Shown here: piece by piece, positions 36,543-48,189 of the stretch
Layout of the letters: every line of letters begins with the position of its first letter
Numbering within the stretch: position 1 is the first letter of the stretch
Notes under the pieces: model-generated
The model's database searches: none
What the model was told of the DNA's origin: nothing
The model's input: only the letters and a program-made list of their open reading frames with translations
Assembly: GCF_003591005.1 (NCBI RefSeq)
Contig: NZ_QYYD01000012.1
Span: 110,304-174,303, forward strand
Origin: Rhodopseudomonas palustris
Lineage (GTDB): Bacteria; Pseudomonadota; Alphaproteobacteria; Rhizobiales; Xanthobacteraceae
DNA: 64,000 nucleotides
Direction of reading: 5' to 3'
Translations under genes and position numbers: made by a program

Positions 36543-37802
36543 TTGGCTGTGGCGGCGGACGAACTGAGCACACCGCTGGGACAGAAGCGCGGGCGGCTGC
36601 GCCGCTTCCGCCTGCCCTTCACCGCCACCCAGGCGATCGCGACCGTGCTGGGCCTGTTTCTGCTCACATTTTTGGGCTTCGCACTGTTCAACGACGATCC
36701 GCTCGGCGGCGAGCCGATCGCCCGGATCACGTTGAAAGCGCCGGCCTCGCCGACGGACGCCGCGGCGCCGGGCGAGAAGGCTCAGGTCGACAAGGGCGCC
36801 GCCGACAAAGCGGCCGCAGAATCAGCCGCCGCCAAATCGGGCGACAAGAAATCCGACCAGGCCGAGGCCAGGGACGCCGCGGGGCCAGGGCAGAAGACCA
36901 TCACCATCATCGACGGCTCGAGCGGCAGCCGTCAGAACGTCGTGGTCTCGACCGACGACAAGGACGCTGCCGCCGGCGCGGCCCCGACCACCAGCAACGG
37001 CATCAATCCACGGCTACTCGAACAATCCCGCTACGGCATGATCCCGGTCGCGGCCGGCACGCTGAAGCCGTTCTCGGCCTATGCGATGGCGACCGATGCG
37101 GATCGCGCCAAGGCCGACAAGATGCCGACCGTCGCGATCGTCGTCACCGGCCTCGGTGTCGGCGCCGCGCGGACGAACGAGGCCGTGATGAAGCTGCCGC
37201 GCGCCGTGGCGCTGGCGTTCACGCCCTACGGCTCCGAACCCGGCAAGCTGGTCGAAGATGCGCGGGCCAAGCAGCACGAGGTGTTGCTGCAGCTGCCGAT
37301 GGAGCCGTTCGACTATCCGGACAACGATCCAGGCCCGCAGACGCTGCTGAGTTCATCGGCGCCCGAGCAGAACATCGACCGCCTGAACTGGCACCTCAGC
37401 CGCTTCCAGGGCTATGTCGGCGTGACGAACTTCATGGGCGCCCGCTTCGTGGCGACCGAGGCGGCGATGCAGCCGATCATCCGCGACGCCGCCAGGCGCG
37501 GGCTCGGCTATCTGGACGACGGCACTGCGCCGCGCAGCGTCGCCGCCGGTCTCGCCAAATCGCTGGCGATGCCGTTCGGACGCGCCGACCTGACCGTCGA
37601 CACGGTGCCGACGGCGGCCGAAATCGACAAGGCGCTGGCGCGGCTGGAAGTCCTCGCCAAGGAGCGCGGCAACGCCATCGGCACGGCCTCGGCGCTGCCT
37701 GTTTCGATTGAACGAATTGTTAGCTGGAGCAAGAGCTTGGAGAGCCGGGGCGTGGTTCTGGTGCCATTGACAACCGCGATGCTGAAATCAAAATCCACCT
37801 AG
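36543..37802 (+). CDS. Divergent polysaccharide deacetylase family protein (YibQ-like)
   Basis: A 419-residue protein with one N-terminal membrane helix (TATQAIATVLGLFLLTFLGF) and a low-complexity Ala/Lys/Asp linker (about residues 65-145). The C-terminal DUF610/YibQ domain follows (VAIVVTGLGVGAARTNEA, LQLPMEPFDYPDNDPGP, GRADLTVDTVP). The start is TTG 36543, with GGGAG spaced normally; GTG 36549 is possible. The YibQ domain is related to polysaccharide deacetylases; activity is unproven. The EnvC-CtpA-YibQ order is conserved in many proteobacteria, suggesting a peptidoglycan role. Confidence 0.87.
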   Translation: MAVAADELSTPLGQKRGRLRRFRLPFTATQAIATVLGLFLLTFLGFALFNDDPLGGEPIARITLKAPASPTDAAAPGEKAQVDKGAADKAAAESAAAKSGDKKSDQAEARDAAGPGQKTITIIDGSSGSRQNVVVSTDDKDAAAGAAPTTSNGINPRLLEQSRYGMIPVAAGTLKPFSAYAMATDADRAKADKMPTVAIVVTGLGVGAARTNEAVMKLPRAVALAFTPYGSEPGKLVEDARAKQHEVLLQLPMEPFDYPDNDPGPQTLLSSSAPEQNIDRLNWHLSRFQGYVGVTNFMGARFVATEAAMQPIIRDAARRGLGYLDDGTAPRSVAAGLAKSLAMPFGRADLTVDTVPTAAEIDKALARLEVLAKERGNAIGTASALPVSIERIVSWSKSLESRGVVLVPLTTAMLKSKST

Positions 37803-37969
37803 GGCATGATCCCGATAGCGAGAATGGCCGCCCGAACCGGCAGGCTCGGGCGATGTGGATCCGGGGACCGTTGACCAGCGGCGGCGTTGGTGATCCGAAG
37901 GGGCTGGTGAAGCATCGCCACGCCCGAAACGTTTGAGGTCCGCGACAAGCGGACGGAGGCACTGATCGA

Positions 37970-38473
37970 ATGGCGCGCTACGAGGACCTGCCCTACCGAA
38001 CATGCGTCGGCATGATGCTGATCAACCGAGCGGGGCTGGTTTTCATCGGACGCCGCGCCGGCGGCATCGAGCATGTCGACGACACCCATGTCTGGCAAAT
38101 GCCGCAAGGCGGCGTCGATCCCGGCGAGGACACCTGGGAAGCCGCCAAGCGCGAGCTCTATGAAGAAACCAACGTGCGCTCGGTCGAGAAGATCGGCGAA
38201 GTGCCCGATTGGCTGATCTATGACATTCCCCGCACCGTCGCCGGCCGCGCCTGGAAAGGCCGCTACCGCGGCCAGCGCCAGAAATGGTTCGCGATCCGCT
38301 TCACCGGGCCGGACTCCGAAATCGACGTCGTCGCGCCGCCCGGCCACAAGTCGGAATTCACCAGCTGGCGCTGGGAGCCGATGCAGAACCTGCCCGACCT
38401 GATCGTGCCCTTCAAACGCCCGGTCTATGAGCGCGTGGTGAAGGAATTCTCGCAGCTCGCGGCGGCGGTGTAG
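37970..38473 (+). CDS. rppH: RNA pyrophosphohydrolase (Nudix), first paralogue
   Basis: A 167-residue Nudix hydrolase, starting [20 protein letters not shown]. The Nudix box [22 protein letters not shown] is at about residues 44-65 and matches GX5EX7REUXEEXGU. Family knowledge: removes pyrophosphate from 5'-triphosphorylated mRNA or from dinucleoside polyphosphates. [10 protein letters not shown] and [10 protein letters not shown] are RppH/IalA hallmarks. A second copy lies 3 kb downstream at 40960. Confidence 0.95.
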   Translation: MARYEDLPYRTCVGMMLINRAGLVFIGRRAGGIEHVDDTHVWQMPQGGVDPGEDTWEAAKRELYEETNVRSVEKIGEVPDWLIYDIPRTVAGRAWKGRYRGQRQKWFAIRFTGPDSEIDVVAPPGHKSEFTSWRWEPMQNLPDLIVPFKRPVYERVVKEFSQLAAAV

Positions 38474-38520
38474 AGCCCGCCAGTTCAGCGGCGGCCAGCG
38501 TTCGGCATCGCCATCTCAAC

Positions 38521-38596
38521 CGTCATTGCGAGCGCAGCGAAGCAATCCAGAGCGCAGTGCATAGAGCTGGATTGCTTCGCTACGCTCGCAATGACG
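38521..38596. repeat. Palindromic intergenic repeat (30-bp arms)
   Basis: Left arm 38521-38550 (starts CGTCATTGCGAGCGCAGCGA) and right arm 38567-38596 are reverse complements with one mismatch, around a 16-base spacer. A closely related copy lies at 50471-50554. This is the CGTCATTGCGAG-type REP element widespread between genes in Bradyrhizobium/Rhodopseudomonas; here it fills the gap between convergent rppH and the glycosyltransferase. Confidence 0.9.
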
Positions 38597-38663
38597 GGGA
38601 TAGGTCGGGTTCCTGTCCCTGACACCTGACGCGCACGGATTGAACAACGCCGCCAGCAGCTAC

Positions 38664-39773
38664 TCAGGCCCCCAGCGCCACCCGCAGGATGTGGTCGCAA
38701 TGGGCCTTCACCGTGTGGTGCGCCAGCACGTGGTCGCGCGCAGCCAGCGCCATGCTGCGCAGTTTGTCCTTGTCGGCGAGCGCGGCCAGCACCGCTCGCT
38801 CCAGGCCGCCGGGCTCGATGTCGTAGTACACGCCATGCTGGCCCGCGAGCAGCGGTGCGTAGCGTTCGATCGTCGGATTGTTCATCACCGGCACCGCTTG
38901 AACCAGCGGGGCTTCGTAGTGGCGGTAGCAGTCCCAGCCCATGCCTTCCGGCGACCACGCCAGCCAGGAATGCGACATCCGCTCCATGAAGGCATCGTAG
39001 GGCAGCCGCTCGGTCGGCTGATCGATCGTCACGCCCAGCGCCCGCAGCCGCTCGAGCTCCGCGAGGCCGGCGGCCCGCACCGTCGAATTGCCCTCGACGG
39101 CGCCGGAGAAGAACAGATCGTGGGTCTTCTCGGGAAACGGCGCGTCTCGCCAGCGCGGTTCGAAGCGATATTGCGGCAATGAGATCGGCCGCAGCTTGCC
39201 GATGCGGCTCCGCCACTTCGCGCTGCGCCGATAGCGCAGCGTCGGCAGATGCGGATGCACAGTGCCGGCCAGCACCTGCCAGTTGTCGGCCGGCAGTTCG
39301 CGCTTGAAATAGGCCTTGGCCTTGTCGAGCAGGAACACGCTGCTCTTGGAAATCTGGAACGAGTCGTCCATCTCGACCGCGACCAGCGGCACCGGCACGT
39401 CGAGCCAGCGCAGCATGCTGGGGCCGAATTGCCGGGTCAGCGCCGCCCACGGATGGGTCGGCGTGTAGAAGATGCCGCGCGCCCAATAGCGCGGATGCCA
39501 GGGCGAATAGCGCAGGCTGTTGACCACGACGACGTCGTAGGCGCCATCGCGTGCGGCGCGCAGTTCGCGCCAGATCCGATCCGGCGTCGAGAAGCCGTCG
39601 AGCTTGCCGAAATCGTCGGTGAGCTTGGTCCAGGTCCACAGGCAGGTGGTCCGCTCGGGATATTGCAGCTTGAAATAGCCGCCGCCGATTTCGAGGATCC
39701 GCGCCTGCGAGACGTCCTTGGTGGTGGACCTGGCGGGATCGTGAGTCTCGGGCGTCGCGGGAAGATCGCTCAT
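38664..39773 (-). CDS. Glycosyltransferase, CgeB/group 1-like
   Basis: A 369-residue GT-B-type protein. Start ATG 39773 (MSDLPATPETHDP); the open frame to 40016 has non-conserved sequence upstream. The N-terminal half is poorly conserved (ILEIGGGYFKLQYPERTTC). The C-terminal half has the family's group-1 signature (YEAPLVQAVPVMNNPTIERY, DIEPGGLERAVLAAL). No membrane helices. Divergent from the UDP-glucuronate decarboxylase, whose product could feed polysaccharide synthesis, so an envelope glycan role is plausible but inferred. Confidence 0.78.
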   Translation of the reverse strand: MSDLPATPETHDPARSTTKDVSQARILEIGGGYFKLQYPERTTCLWTWTKLTDDFGKLDGFSTPDRIWRELRAARDGAYDVVVVNSLRYSPWHPRYWARGIFYTPTHPWAALTRQFGPSMLRWLDVPVPLVAVEMDDSFQISKSSVFLLDKAKAYFKRELPADNWQVLAGTVHPHLPTLRYRRSAKWRSRIGKLRPISLPQYRFEPRWRDAPFPEKTHDLFFSGAVEGNSTVRAAGLAELERLRALGVTIDQPTERLPYDAFMERMSHSWLAWSPEGMGWDCYRHYEAPLVQAVPVMNNPTIERYAPLLAGQHGVYYDIEPGGLERAVLAALADKDKLRSMALAARDHVLAHHTVKAHCDHILRVALGA

Positions 39774-40015
39774 GAAGGTGGGATCGCCTGCAGGCACGCT
39801 CGCCCCAATTCGCGCGGATCGACGCGATCCGACAGTCGCGGCCGGCACGGGTGGGGTCGGCGGCCGGTTCGGCGCTTGCCTAGCATGGGGTTTCTTGTCA
39901 TTCAATGCGGCGGAAAACGGCCGTCGCGACACGAGGGCTTTGGCATTTTCAGCCGATCCGGTCGCCGTCCGCGGGCGAAGGCGACCTGGGCACGGCTCCA
40001 GCCCAGGACTGCGCA

Positions 40016-40963
40016 ATGCGATTGTCTCGTCGAATTCTCGTCAGCGGCGGCGCCGGCTTCATCGGCTCGCATTTGTGCGACAAGCTGCTCGCCGAAGGCC
40101 ATGAGGTGCTCTGCGTCGACAATTACTTCACCGGCTGGCGGCGCAATATCGAGCATCTGGTCGGTGCGCCGCGCTTCGAGGTGATGCGCCACGACGTTAC
40201 CTTCCCGCTCTATGTCGAGGTCGACGACATCTACAATCTGGCCTGCCCGGCCTCGCCGGTGCATTACCAGCACGATCCGGTGCAGACGCTGAAGACCAGC
40301 GTGCACGGCGCTATCAACATGCTGGGTCTGGCGAAGCGCACGCGGGCCAAAATCTTCCAGGCTTCGACCAGCGAAGTCTACGGTGATCCGACCGTGCATC
40401 CGCAGCCGGAAAGCTATTGGGGCCACGTCAACCCGATGGGCATCCGCGCCTGCTACGACGAAGGCAAGCGCGCTGCCGAGACGCTGTTCTTCGACTATCA
40501 CCGACAGCACAAGGTGAAGATCAAGGTGGCGCGGATCTTCAACACCTACGGGCCGCGGATGCATCCCAATGACGGCCGCGTGGTGTCGAACTTCATCGTC
40601 CAGGCGCTGTCCGGCAACGACATCACTATCTATGGCGACGGCAGCCAGACCCGCTCGTTCTGCTACGTCACCGACCTGCTCGACGGCTTCGCGAAATTGA
40701 TGGCGAGCGGCGATGAGTTCATCGGCCCGGTCAATCTCGGCAACCCGGTCGAGTTCAGCATCCGCCAGCTCGCCGAATTAGTGATCGAGATGACGGATTC
40801 GAAATCCAGGATCGTAGCGCTGCCGCTGCCGTCCGACGATCCGAAGCAGCGCCAGCCCGATATCACGCTGGCGCGCAGCGAGCTCGGCTGGGAGCCGAAG
40901 GTGCCGCTAGCCGACGGGTTGAAAGAGACGATCGGTTACTTCCGGTCGCTGCTGGCGTCGTGA
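40016..40963 (+). CDS. UDP-glucuronate decarboxylase (UDP-xylose synthase-type SDR)
   Basis: A 315-residue extended SDR. The NAD-binding [15 protein letters not shown] is at the N-terminus, substrate region [19 protein letters not shown], catalytic [14 protein letters not shown], and YDEGKR with the Tyr/Lys pair. The [15 protein letters not shown] segment is typical of UDP-glucuronate decarboxylases (UXS), which make UDP-xylose. Start ATG 40016. The stop overlaps the second rppH as GTGA. Alternative: another UDP-sugar 4-epimerase-type enzyme, but the motifs favour UXS. Confidence 0.88.
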   Translation: MRLSRRILVSGGAGFIGSHLCDKLLAEGHEVLCVDNYFTGWRRNIEHLVGAPRFEVMRHDVTFPLYVEVDDIYNLACPASPVHYQHDPVQTLKTSVHGAINMLGLAKRTRAKIFQASTSEVYGDPTVHPQPESYWGHVNPMGIRACYDEGKRAAETLFFDYHRQHKVKIKVARIFNTYGPRMHPNDGRVVSNFIVQALSGNDITIYGDGSQTRSFCYVTDLLDGFAKLMASGDEFIGPVNLGNPVEFSIRQLAELVIEMTDSKSRIVALPLPSDDPKQRQPDITLARSELGWEPKVPLADGLKETIGYFRSLLAS

Positions 40964-41475
40964 GCGATCGGCCGCCCGCCGAGACGCTGCCGTATCGGCG
41001 CAATGTCGGGATCGCGTTGTTCAGCCCGGAGGGCCGCGTGCTGATCGGCCGGCGGTTTCGCGACGACGGCCCGGAGATCGTTCTGCCCGGCCTGGAATGG
41101 CAGATGCCACAGGGCGGCATCGACGAGGGCGAGGCGCCCGAGGTCGCTGTGCTGCGCGAGCTGTGGGAGGAGACCGGGGTGACCGACGCCGTGATGCTCG
41201 GTGAGACCGACTGGCTGACTTACGACTTCCCGCCTTATGACGGCCCGGCGCATCGCCTCGCGGTGTTTCGCGGCCAACGCCAGAAGTGGTTCGCGCTGCG
41301 CTTCACCGGCGACGAGCGCGACATCGATCCGCTCGCGGTGCGCAACGACATGCCGCCGGAATTCGACGCCTGGCGCTGGGAGCGGCTCGACCGGGTCGCC
41401 GATCTGGTGGTGCCGTTCCGGCGCAAAGTGTACCGCGAGGTGGCACGGAGCTTTGCGCGGTTTGCGTCTGGTTAG
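40960..41475 (+). CDS. rppH: RNA pyrophosphohydrolase (Nudix), second paralogue
   Basis: A 171-residue protein with the RppH layout: [20 protein letters not shown], Nudix box [22 protein letters not shown], then [10 protein letters not shown] and [13 protein letters not shown] 40960 overlaps the UDP-glucuronate decarboxylase stop, so it is translated as part of that operon. It differs from the 37970 copy in length of loops and pI. Which copy is the housekeeping RppH cannot be told from sequence. Confidence 0.92.
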   Translation: MSDRPPAETLPYRRNVGIALFSPEGRVLIGRRFRDDGPEIVLPGLEWQMPQGGIDEGEAPEVAVLRELWEETGVTDAVMLGETDWLTYDFPPYDGPAHRLAVFRGQRQKWFALRFTGDERDIDPLAVRNDMPPEFDAWRWERLDRVADLVVPFRRKVYREVARSFARFASG

Positions 41476-41502
41476 TAGACCGCTAGCGCAGCGGTCGGGG
41501 CG

Positions 41503-41688
41503 CCCTCACCCCAACCCTCTCCCGCAAGCGGGAGAGGGGGCGCGCTTTGCGCGGGGCAAGGCAACGGCCCACCTGACAACAGTCAGGCCAATCCTAATAG
41601 TTTAGTCTCAAGCTAATTGGATGCACTGTCTCGCCCCGAGCACGGCGAGCTCCCTCTCCCGCTTGCGGGAGAGGGTTGGGGTGAGGGT
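41503..41688. repeat. Inverted pair of CCCTCACCCCAACC-type repeats
   Basis: 41503-41540 (CCCTCACCCCAACCCTCTCC then GCAAGCGGGAGAGGG) and 41652-41688 are inverted copies about 110 bases apart, between rppH and the atpC end. Each copy also has internal short dyad symmetry (CTCTCCCGC/GCGGGAGAG). This is the common CCCTCACCCCAACC-type intergenic repeat of alphaproteobacteria. No gene lies in 41476-41746. Confidence 0.88.
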
Positions 41689-41746
41689 GCCCCAGGCAAC
41701 GAGTTAGTTCAGCTCAGCAAGACTGGCACTAACCAGCCAGCCTGCC

Positions 41747-42154
41747 TCAGTGCATCGCGGTGGTGTTGAGCTGGTGCTGGATGCTCTTGTAGTGATCGAG
41801 CCGTGCGATCGCGCTGTCGAGTTCGTCGCCGACCTTACCGGGGAGCTGCTGCTCCATGGTGGTGATGGTTTCGGCGAAGCCCTGCAGGTCGATCTCGGTC
41901 GCCGCGGTGGCGACGTCGGCCAGCACGGTCAGGCCCTTCTCGGACACTTCGGCGATGCCGCCGAGCACCACGATCTTGCGCTGACTGCCGCCGGCCGTCA
42001 CCGTCAGAATGCCGGGACGGATCACCGCCACCACCGGCGCATGGCCGGCGAGCACGCCGAAATCACCCTCGGCGCCCGGGATGTCGACCTGATCGACCTC
42101 GCCCGAGAAGGCGACTTGTTCGGGCGAAACCAGATCGAAGTGGAAGGTGGCCAT
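41747..42154 (-). CDS. atpC: F1F0 ATP synthase subunit epsilon
   Basis: A 135-residue epsilon subunit, regulating F1 and joining the rotor. The N-terminal beta-sandwich ([42 protein letters not shown]) is the diagnostic part, with a C-terminal helical part ([20 protein letters not shown]). Last gene of atpHAGDC on the minus strand, separated from atpD by 111 bases containing a palindromic repeat. Confidence 0.97.
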   Translation of the reverse strand: MATFHFDLVSPEQVAFSGEVDQVDIPGAEGDFGVLAGHAPVVAVIRPGILTVTAGGSQRKIVVLGGIAEVSEKGLTVLADVATAATEIDLQGFAETITTMEQQLPGKVGDELDSAIARLDHYKSIQHQLNTTAMH

Positions 42155-42228
42155 TGGGAGCTACTCTCTCTGCGGTCACCCGCGGGCGCGACCCGCGGGT
42201 CCATCAGGCAATTGATCTTGGTTGATGG

Positions 42229-42251
42229 ATGGCCGGGTCAAGCCCGGCCAT
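42229..42251. repeat. Palindromic repeat ATGGCCGGG...CCCGGCCAT in atpD-atpC gap
   Basis: Perfect 9-bp arms (42229-42237, 42243-42251) flank 5 bases. The same element family appears at 44693-44713 and 62531-62619, both also between genes of energy-metabolism operons. It could form an mRNA hairpin between atpD and atpC and lower atpC expression or stabilise the upstream transcript. Confidence 0.7.
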
Positions 42252-42265
42252 GACGGGTCTTTTGC

Positions 42266-43759
<1,494 letters not shown>

Positions 43760-44635
43760 TTAGATCGCCTCGGCGCCCGAGATGATCTCGATCAGTTCCT
43801 TGGTGATCATCGCCTGACGCGTGCGGTTGTAGATCAGGGTCTGCTTCCTGATCATGTCGCCGGCGTTGCGGGTGGCGTTGTCCATCGCGCTCATCTGCGC
43901 GCCGTAGAACGACGCGTTGTTTTCGAGCAGCGCCCGGAAGATCTGCACCGCGAGGTTGCGCGGCAGCAGGCTGGAGAGGATCTCGTCCTCCTCCGGCTCG
44001 TATTCGTAGTTGGTGGCGACCGCGCCGGCGGCCGGCGCCTCGACCACCAGCGGGATCAGCTGCTGAGCGGTCGGAATCTGCGAGATCACCGACTTGAAGC
44101 GCGAGTAGAACAGCGTGCAGACGTCGAACTCGCCGTTGTTGAAGCGGGCGATCACCTTGCGGGCGATGTCCTCGGCATTGACGAAGCCGAGCTGGCGAAC
44201 CGAGCGCAGCTCGATGTTCTCGATGATCTGCTTGTCGAAGGTGCGGCGCAGCTGCTCGTAGCCCTTGCGGCCGACGCAGAAGAATTTGACTTCCTTGCCC
44301 TGATTCATCAGCGCCAGCGCGCGCTCGCGCGCCAGGCGGACGATCGAGGAGTTGAAGGCGCCCGACAGGCCGCGCTCGCCGGTGCACACCAGCAGCAGAT
44401 GGACCTGATCCTTGCCGGTGCCGGCGAGCAGCACCGGTGCGCCGGGCGAGCCCGCGGCGGCGCCGGCGATGTTCGAGATCACCGCATCCATCTTCTCGGC
44501 GTAGGGCCGCGCGGCTTCGGCCGCGGTCTGGGCGCGGCGCAGCTTCGAGGCCGCGACCATCTGCATGGCCTTGGTAATCTTCTGCGTCGCCTTGGTCGAG
44601 GCGATGCGGACGCGCATGTCCTTAAGTGAAGCCAT
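43760..44635 (-). CDS. atpG: F1F0 ATP synthase subunit gamma
   Basis: A 291-residue central rotor shaft of F1. N-terminal helix [27 protein letters not shown] and C-terminal helix [20 protein letters not shown] are the diagnostic coiled-coil ends. ATG 44635 is chosen over 44677 because it begins with the conserved MASLKD. Located between atpA and atpD in the operon. Confidence 0.98.
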   Translation of the reverse strand: MASLKDMRVRIASTKATQKITKAMQMVAASKLRRAQTAAEAARPYAEKMDAVISNIAGAAAGSPGAPVLLAGTGKDQVHLLLVCTGERGLSGAFNSSIVRLARERALALMNQGKEVKFFCVGRKGYEQLRRTFDKQIIENIELRSVRQLGFVNAEDIARKVIARFNNGEFDVCTLFYSRFKSVISQIPTAQQLIPLVVEAPAAGAVATNYEYEPEEDEILSSLLPRNLAVQIFRALLENNASFYGAQMSAMDNATRNAGDMIRKQTLIYNRTRQAMITKELIEIISGAEAI

Positions 44636-44692
44636 TCTCAGTCCACCCCGACGATCAGATCGACAATCCGACCGCAAACCTCACATTGGTCA

Positions 44693-44713
44693 TGCCCGGG
44701 CTCGTCCCGGGCA
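44693..44713. repeat. Palindromic repeat TGCCCGGG...CCCGGGCA in the atpA-atpG gap
   Basis: Perfect 8-bp arms around CTCGT lie in the 140-base atpA-atpG gap. It belongs to the same element family as 42229-42251 and 62531-62619 (GTCAT...GGGC/GCCC...CACC/G). Confidence 0.65.
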
Positions 44714-44775
44714 CCCACGATTCCGAAATCTCACCGCACAGGCGAATGGCCGGCGCGAGGCCGGCCATCACGCAC

Positions 44776-46868
<2,093 letters not shown>

Positions 46869-47409
46869 AGACGCGCTCTTTTGTGCTGTCAAATTGCCAA
46901 GAGAAAAACCGTCGCCACGTCGCGGCGCCCCCGATTTAAGCCCTTGGAATTCAAGCTGGACTTGGATTTTGGACCGGCACGATGAGCCGGCGACCTTGAA
47001 AATCGCGGCTTTGCTAACATAGCGCGCGCACGCGCGCAACATGACGCACCGGGTCCGGACGGTCTGTCGCATTTCTTCTGCGCGGCCGCATCGCAAGACG
47101 GAATTTGAACCGCCGCGCCCACCCGGAGCCGAGCAGAGACCCCTCCGCAGGCCCGCCCCAGGGCGCCGCTCGAATTCTTGCGCTCGTCTTGGCGGTGCGC
47201 CGCGTAGCCCTAACAAAGACTTACGTCTTTAGTATTCCTATGTATCCAAAAGCCGTAGTAAGTTTTCCGCGCAACGCAAAGCCGGCTCTTTTGATCCGGC
47301 ACATCGCTTCAAAGATTATTTCAGGCGAGAAACGATTCGAACGTTCGTCAACATCTTGCCTCATTACAAAGCGAACGCTCCACCATCGAAAACGGGACGG
47401 GGGTTCCAC

Positions 47410-47427
47410 TTACCGCACTTGCGGTAA
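47410..47427 (+). promoter_or_regulatory. Hairpin in the 5' leader of the RlpA-like gene
   Basis: A perfect 7-bp stem, TTACCGC/GCGGTAA, with ACTT loop lies 19 bases upstream of the ATG and just before the GAGGG ribosome site. It could affect translation initiation or be a protein-binding operator. Confidence 0.45.
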
Positions 47428-47445
47428 TACTGAGGGCTTACATTT

Positions 47446-47946
47446 ATGACTGATGCGAAGAAGTGTCCGCCGGGACTCGTAACCCGGCCGCGCACGGCGG
47501 TTGCCTTGATCGCTGCGACCGTCCTGATTAGCGGCGCAATTTCCACCGAGGCCTCGGCGCGCTCGAAGCGCCACCATCATCACCAAGGCCATCATCACCA
47601 CCACCGCCATCACGCGCAGAACGACTGGCGTAACGCCAACGCGTCGCTGGCCTCGCCGAGCGGCGGCCGCAGCTTCTCCGGGATGGCGTCGTTTTACGGC
47701 AATGAGTCCGGCAGCCGCACCGCATCGGGCCAGCGCTTCAATGCCAGCGCTATGACTGCCGCGCATCGCAGCCTGCCGTTCGGCACCAAGCTGCGCGTTA
47801 CTCATGGCGGCCGCAGCGTCGTCGTCACCATCAACGATCGCGGGCCGTTCATTCGCGGCCGGGTGCTCGATCTGTCGAGCGGCGCAGCGCGCGCGATCGG
47901 CCTGACCAGCCGCGGGGTCGGCCGGGTCGTTGCGGAAGTGATGTAA
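47446..47946 (+). CDS. RlpA-like double-psi beta-barrel protein with His-rich linker
   Basis: A 166-residue exported protein. The signal peptide VALIAATVLISGAISTEASA is near residues 19-38. A His-rich stretch (HHHHQGHHHHHRHH, about residues 43-56) follows. The C-terminal RlpA/DPBB domain begins FSGMASFYGNESGSRTASGQ and contains AAHRSLPFGTKLRVTH and NDRGPFIRGRVLDLS, including the lytic transglycosylase-type Asp. No lipobox is seen, so unlike E. coli RlpA it may be soluble. The His stretch may bind metal (inference). Confidence 0.88.
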   Translation: MTDAKKCPPGLVTRPRTAVALIAATVLISGAISTEASARSKRHHHHQGHHHHHRHHAQNDWRNANASLASPSGGRSFSGMASFYGNESGSRTASGQRFNASAMTAAHRSLPFGTKLRVTHGGRSVVVTINDRGPFIRGRVLDLSSGAARAIGLTSRGVGRVVAEVM

Positions 47947-48029
47947 CCGCCAAAGCGGTTCGCTTCTCTCTCAACAACAAACACATATCGAGTTCAAACG
48001 GCCGCGATCCGTCGCGCGCCAGATCTGCG

Positions 48030-48062
48030 GCCTGCCGTCGACCGACGGCGGGCCTTTCTTTT
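48030..48062 (+). terminator. Terminator after the RlpA-like gene
   Basis: GC-rich stem GCCTGCCGTC/GACGGCGGGC (48030-48053) followed by a T-rich tail, about 85 bases past the stop, separating it from convergent priA. Confidence 0.7.
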
Positions 48063-48089
48063 GGCCCGGAGCTTCTTTTGGCCCGGAGC
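48056..48089. repeat. Exact 17-bp tandem duplication
   Basis: The unit TTCTTTTGGCCCGGAGC occurs twice in direct succession (48056-48072, 48073-48089). The duplication lies just after the terminator stem and repeats its T tract, in the convergent gap before priA. Confidence 0.9.
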
Positions 48090-48189
48090 TAACGGCGGCG
48101 CGGCGAAGCAGGCTGACGGCCAGGCCGGCTTCGCATGTAGTAACGCGGCGCCAGCCCGAAGGTTTCGAAATTCGCGCGTACCCGAAAGA

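Noticed and set aside
41503..41688. Possible CRISPR-like repeats
   Set aside because: Only two copies, in inverted orientation, with no regular spacers and no cas genes nearby.
46869..47445. Short open frames in the atpH to RlpA-like gap
   Set aside because: No coding signature; the region is best read as divergent promoters and leaders.
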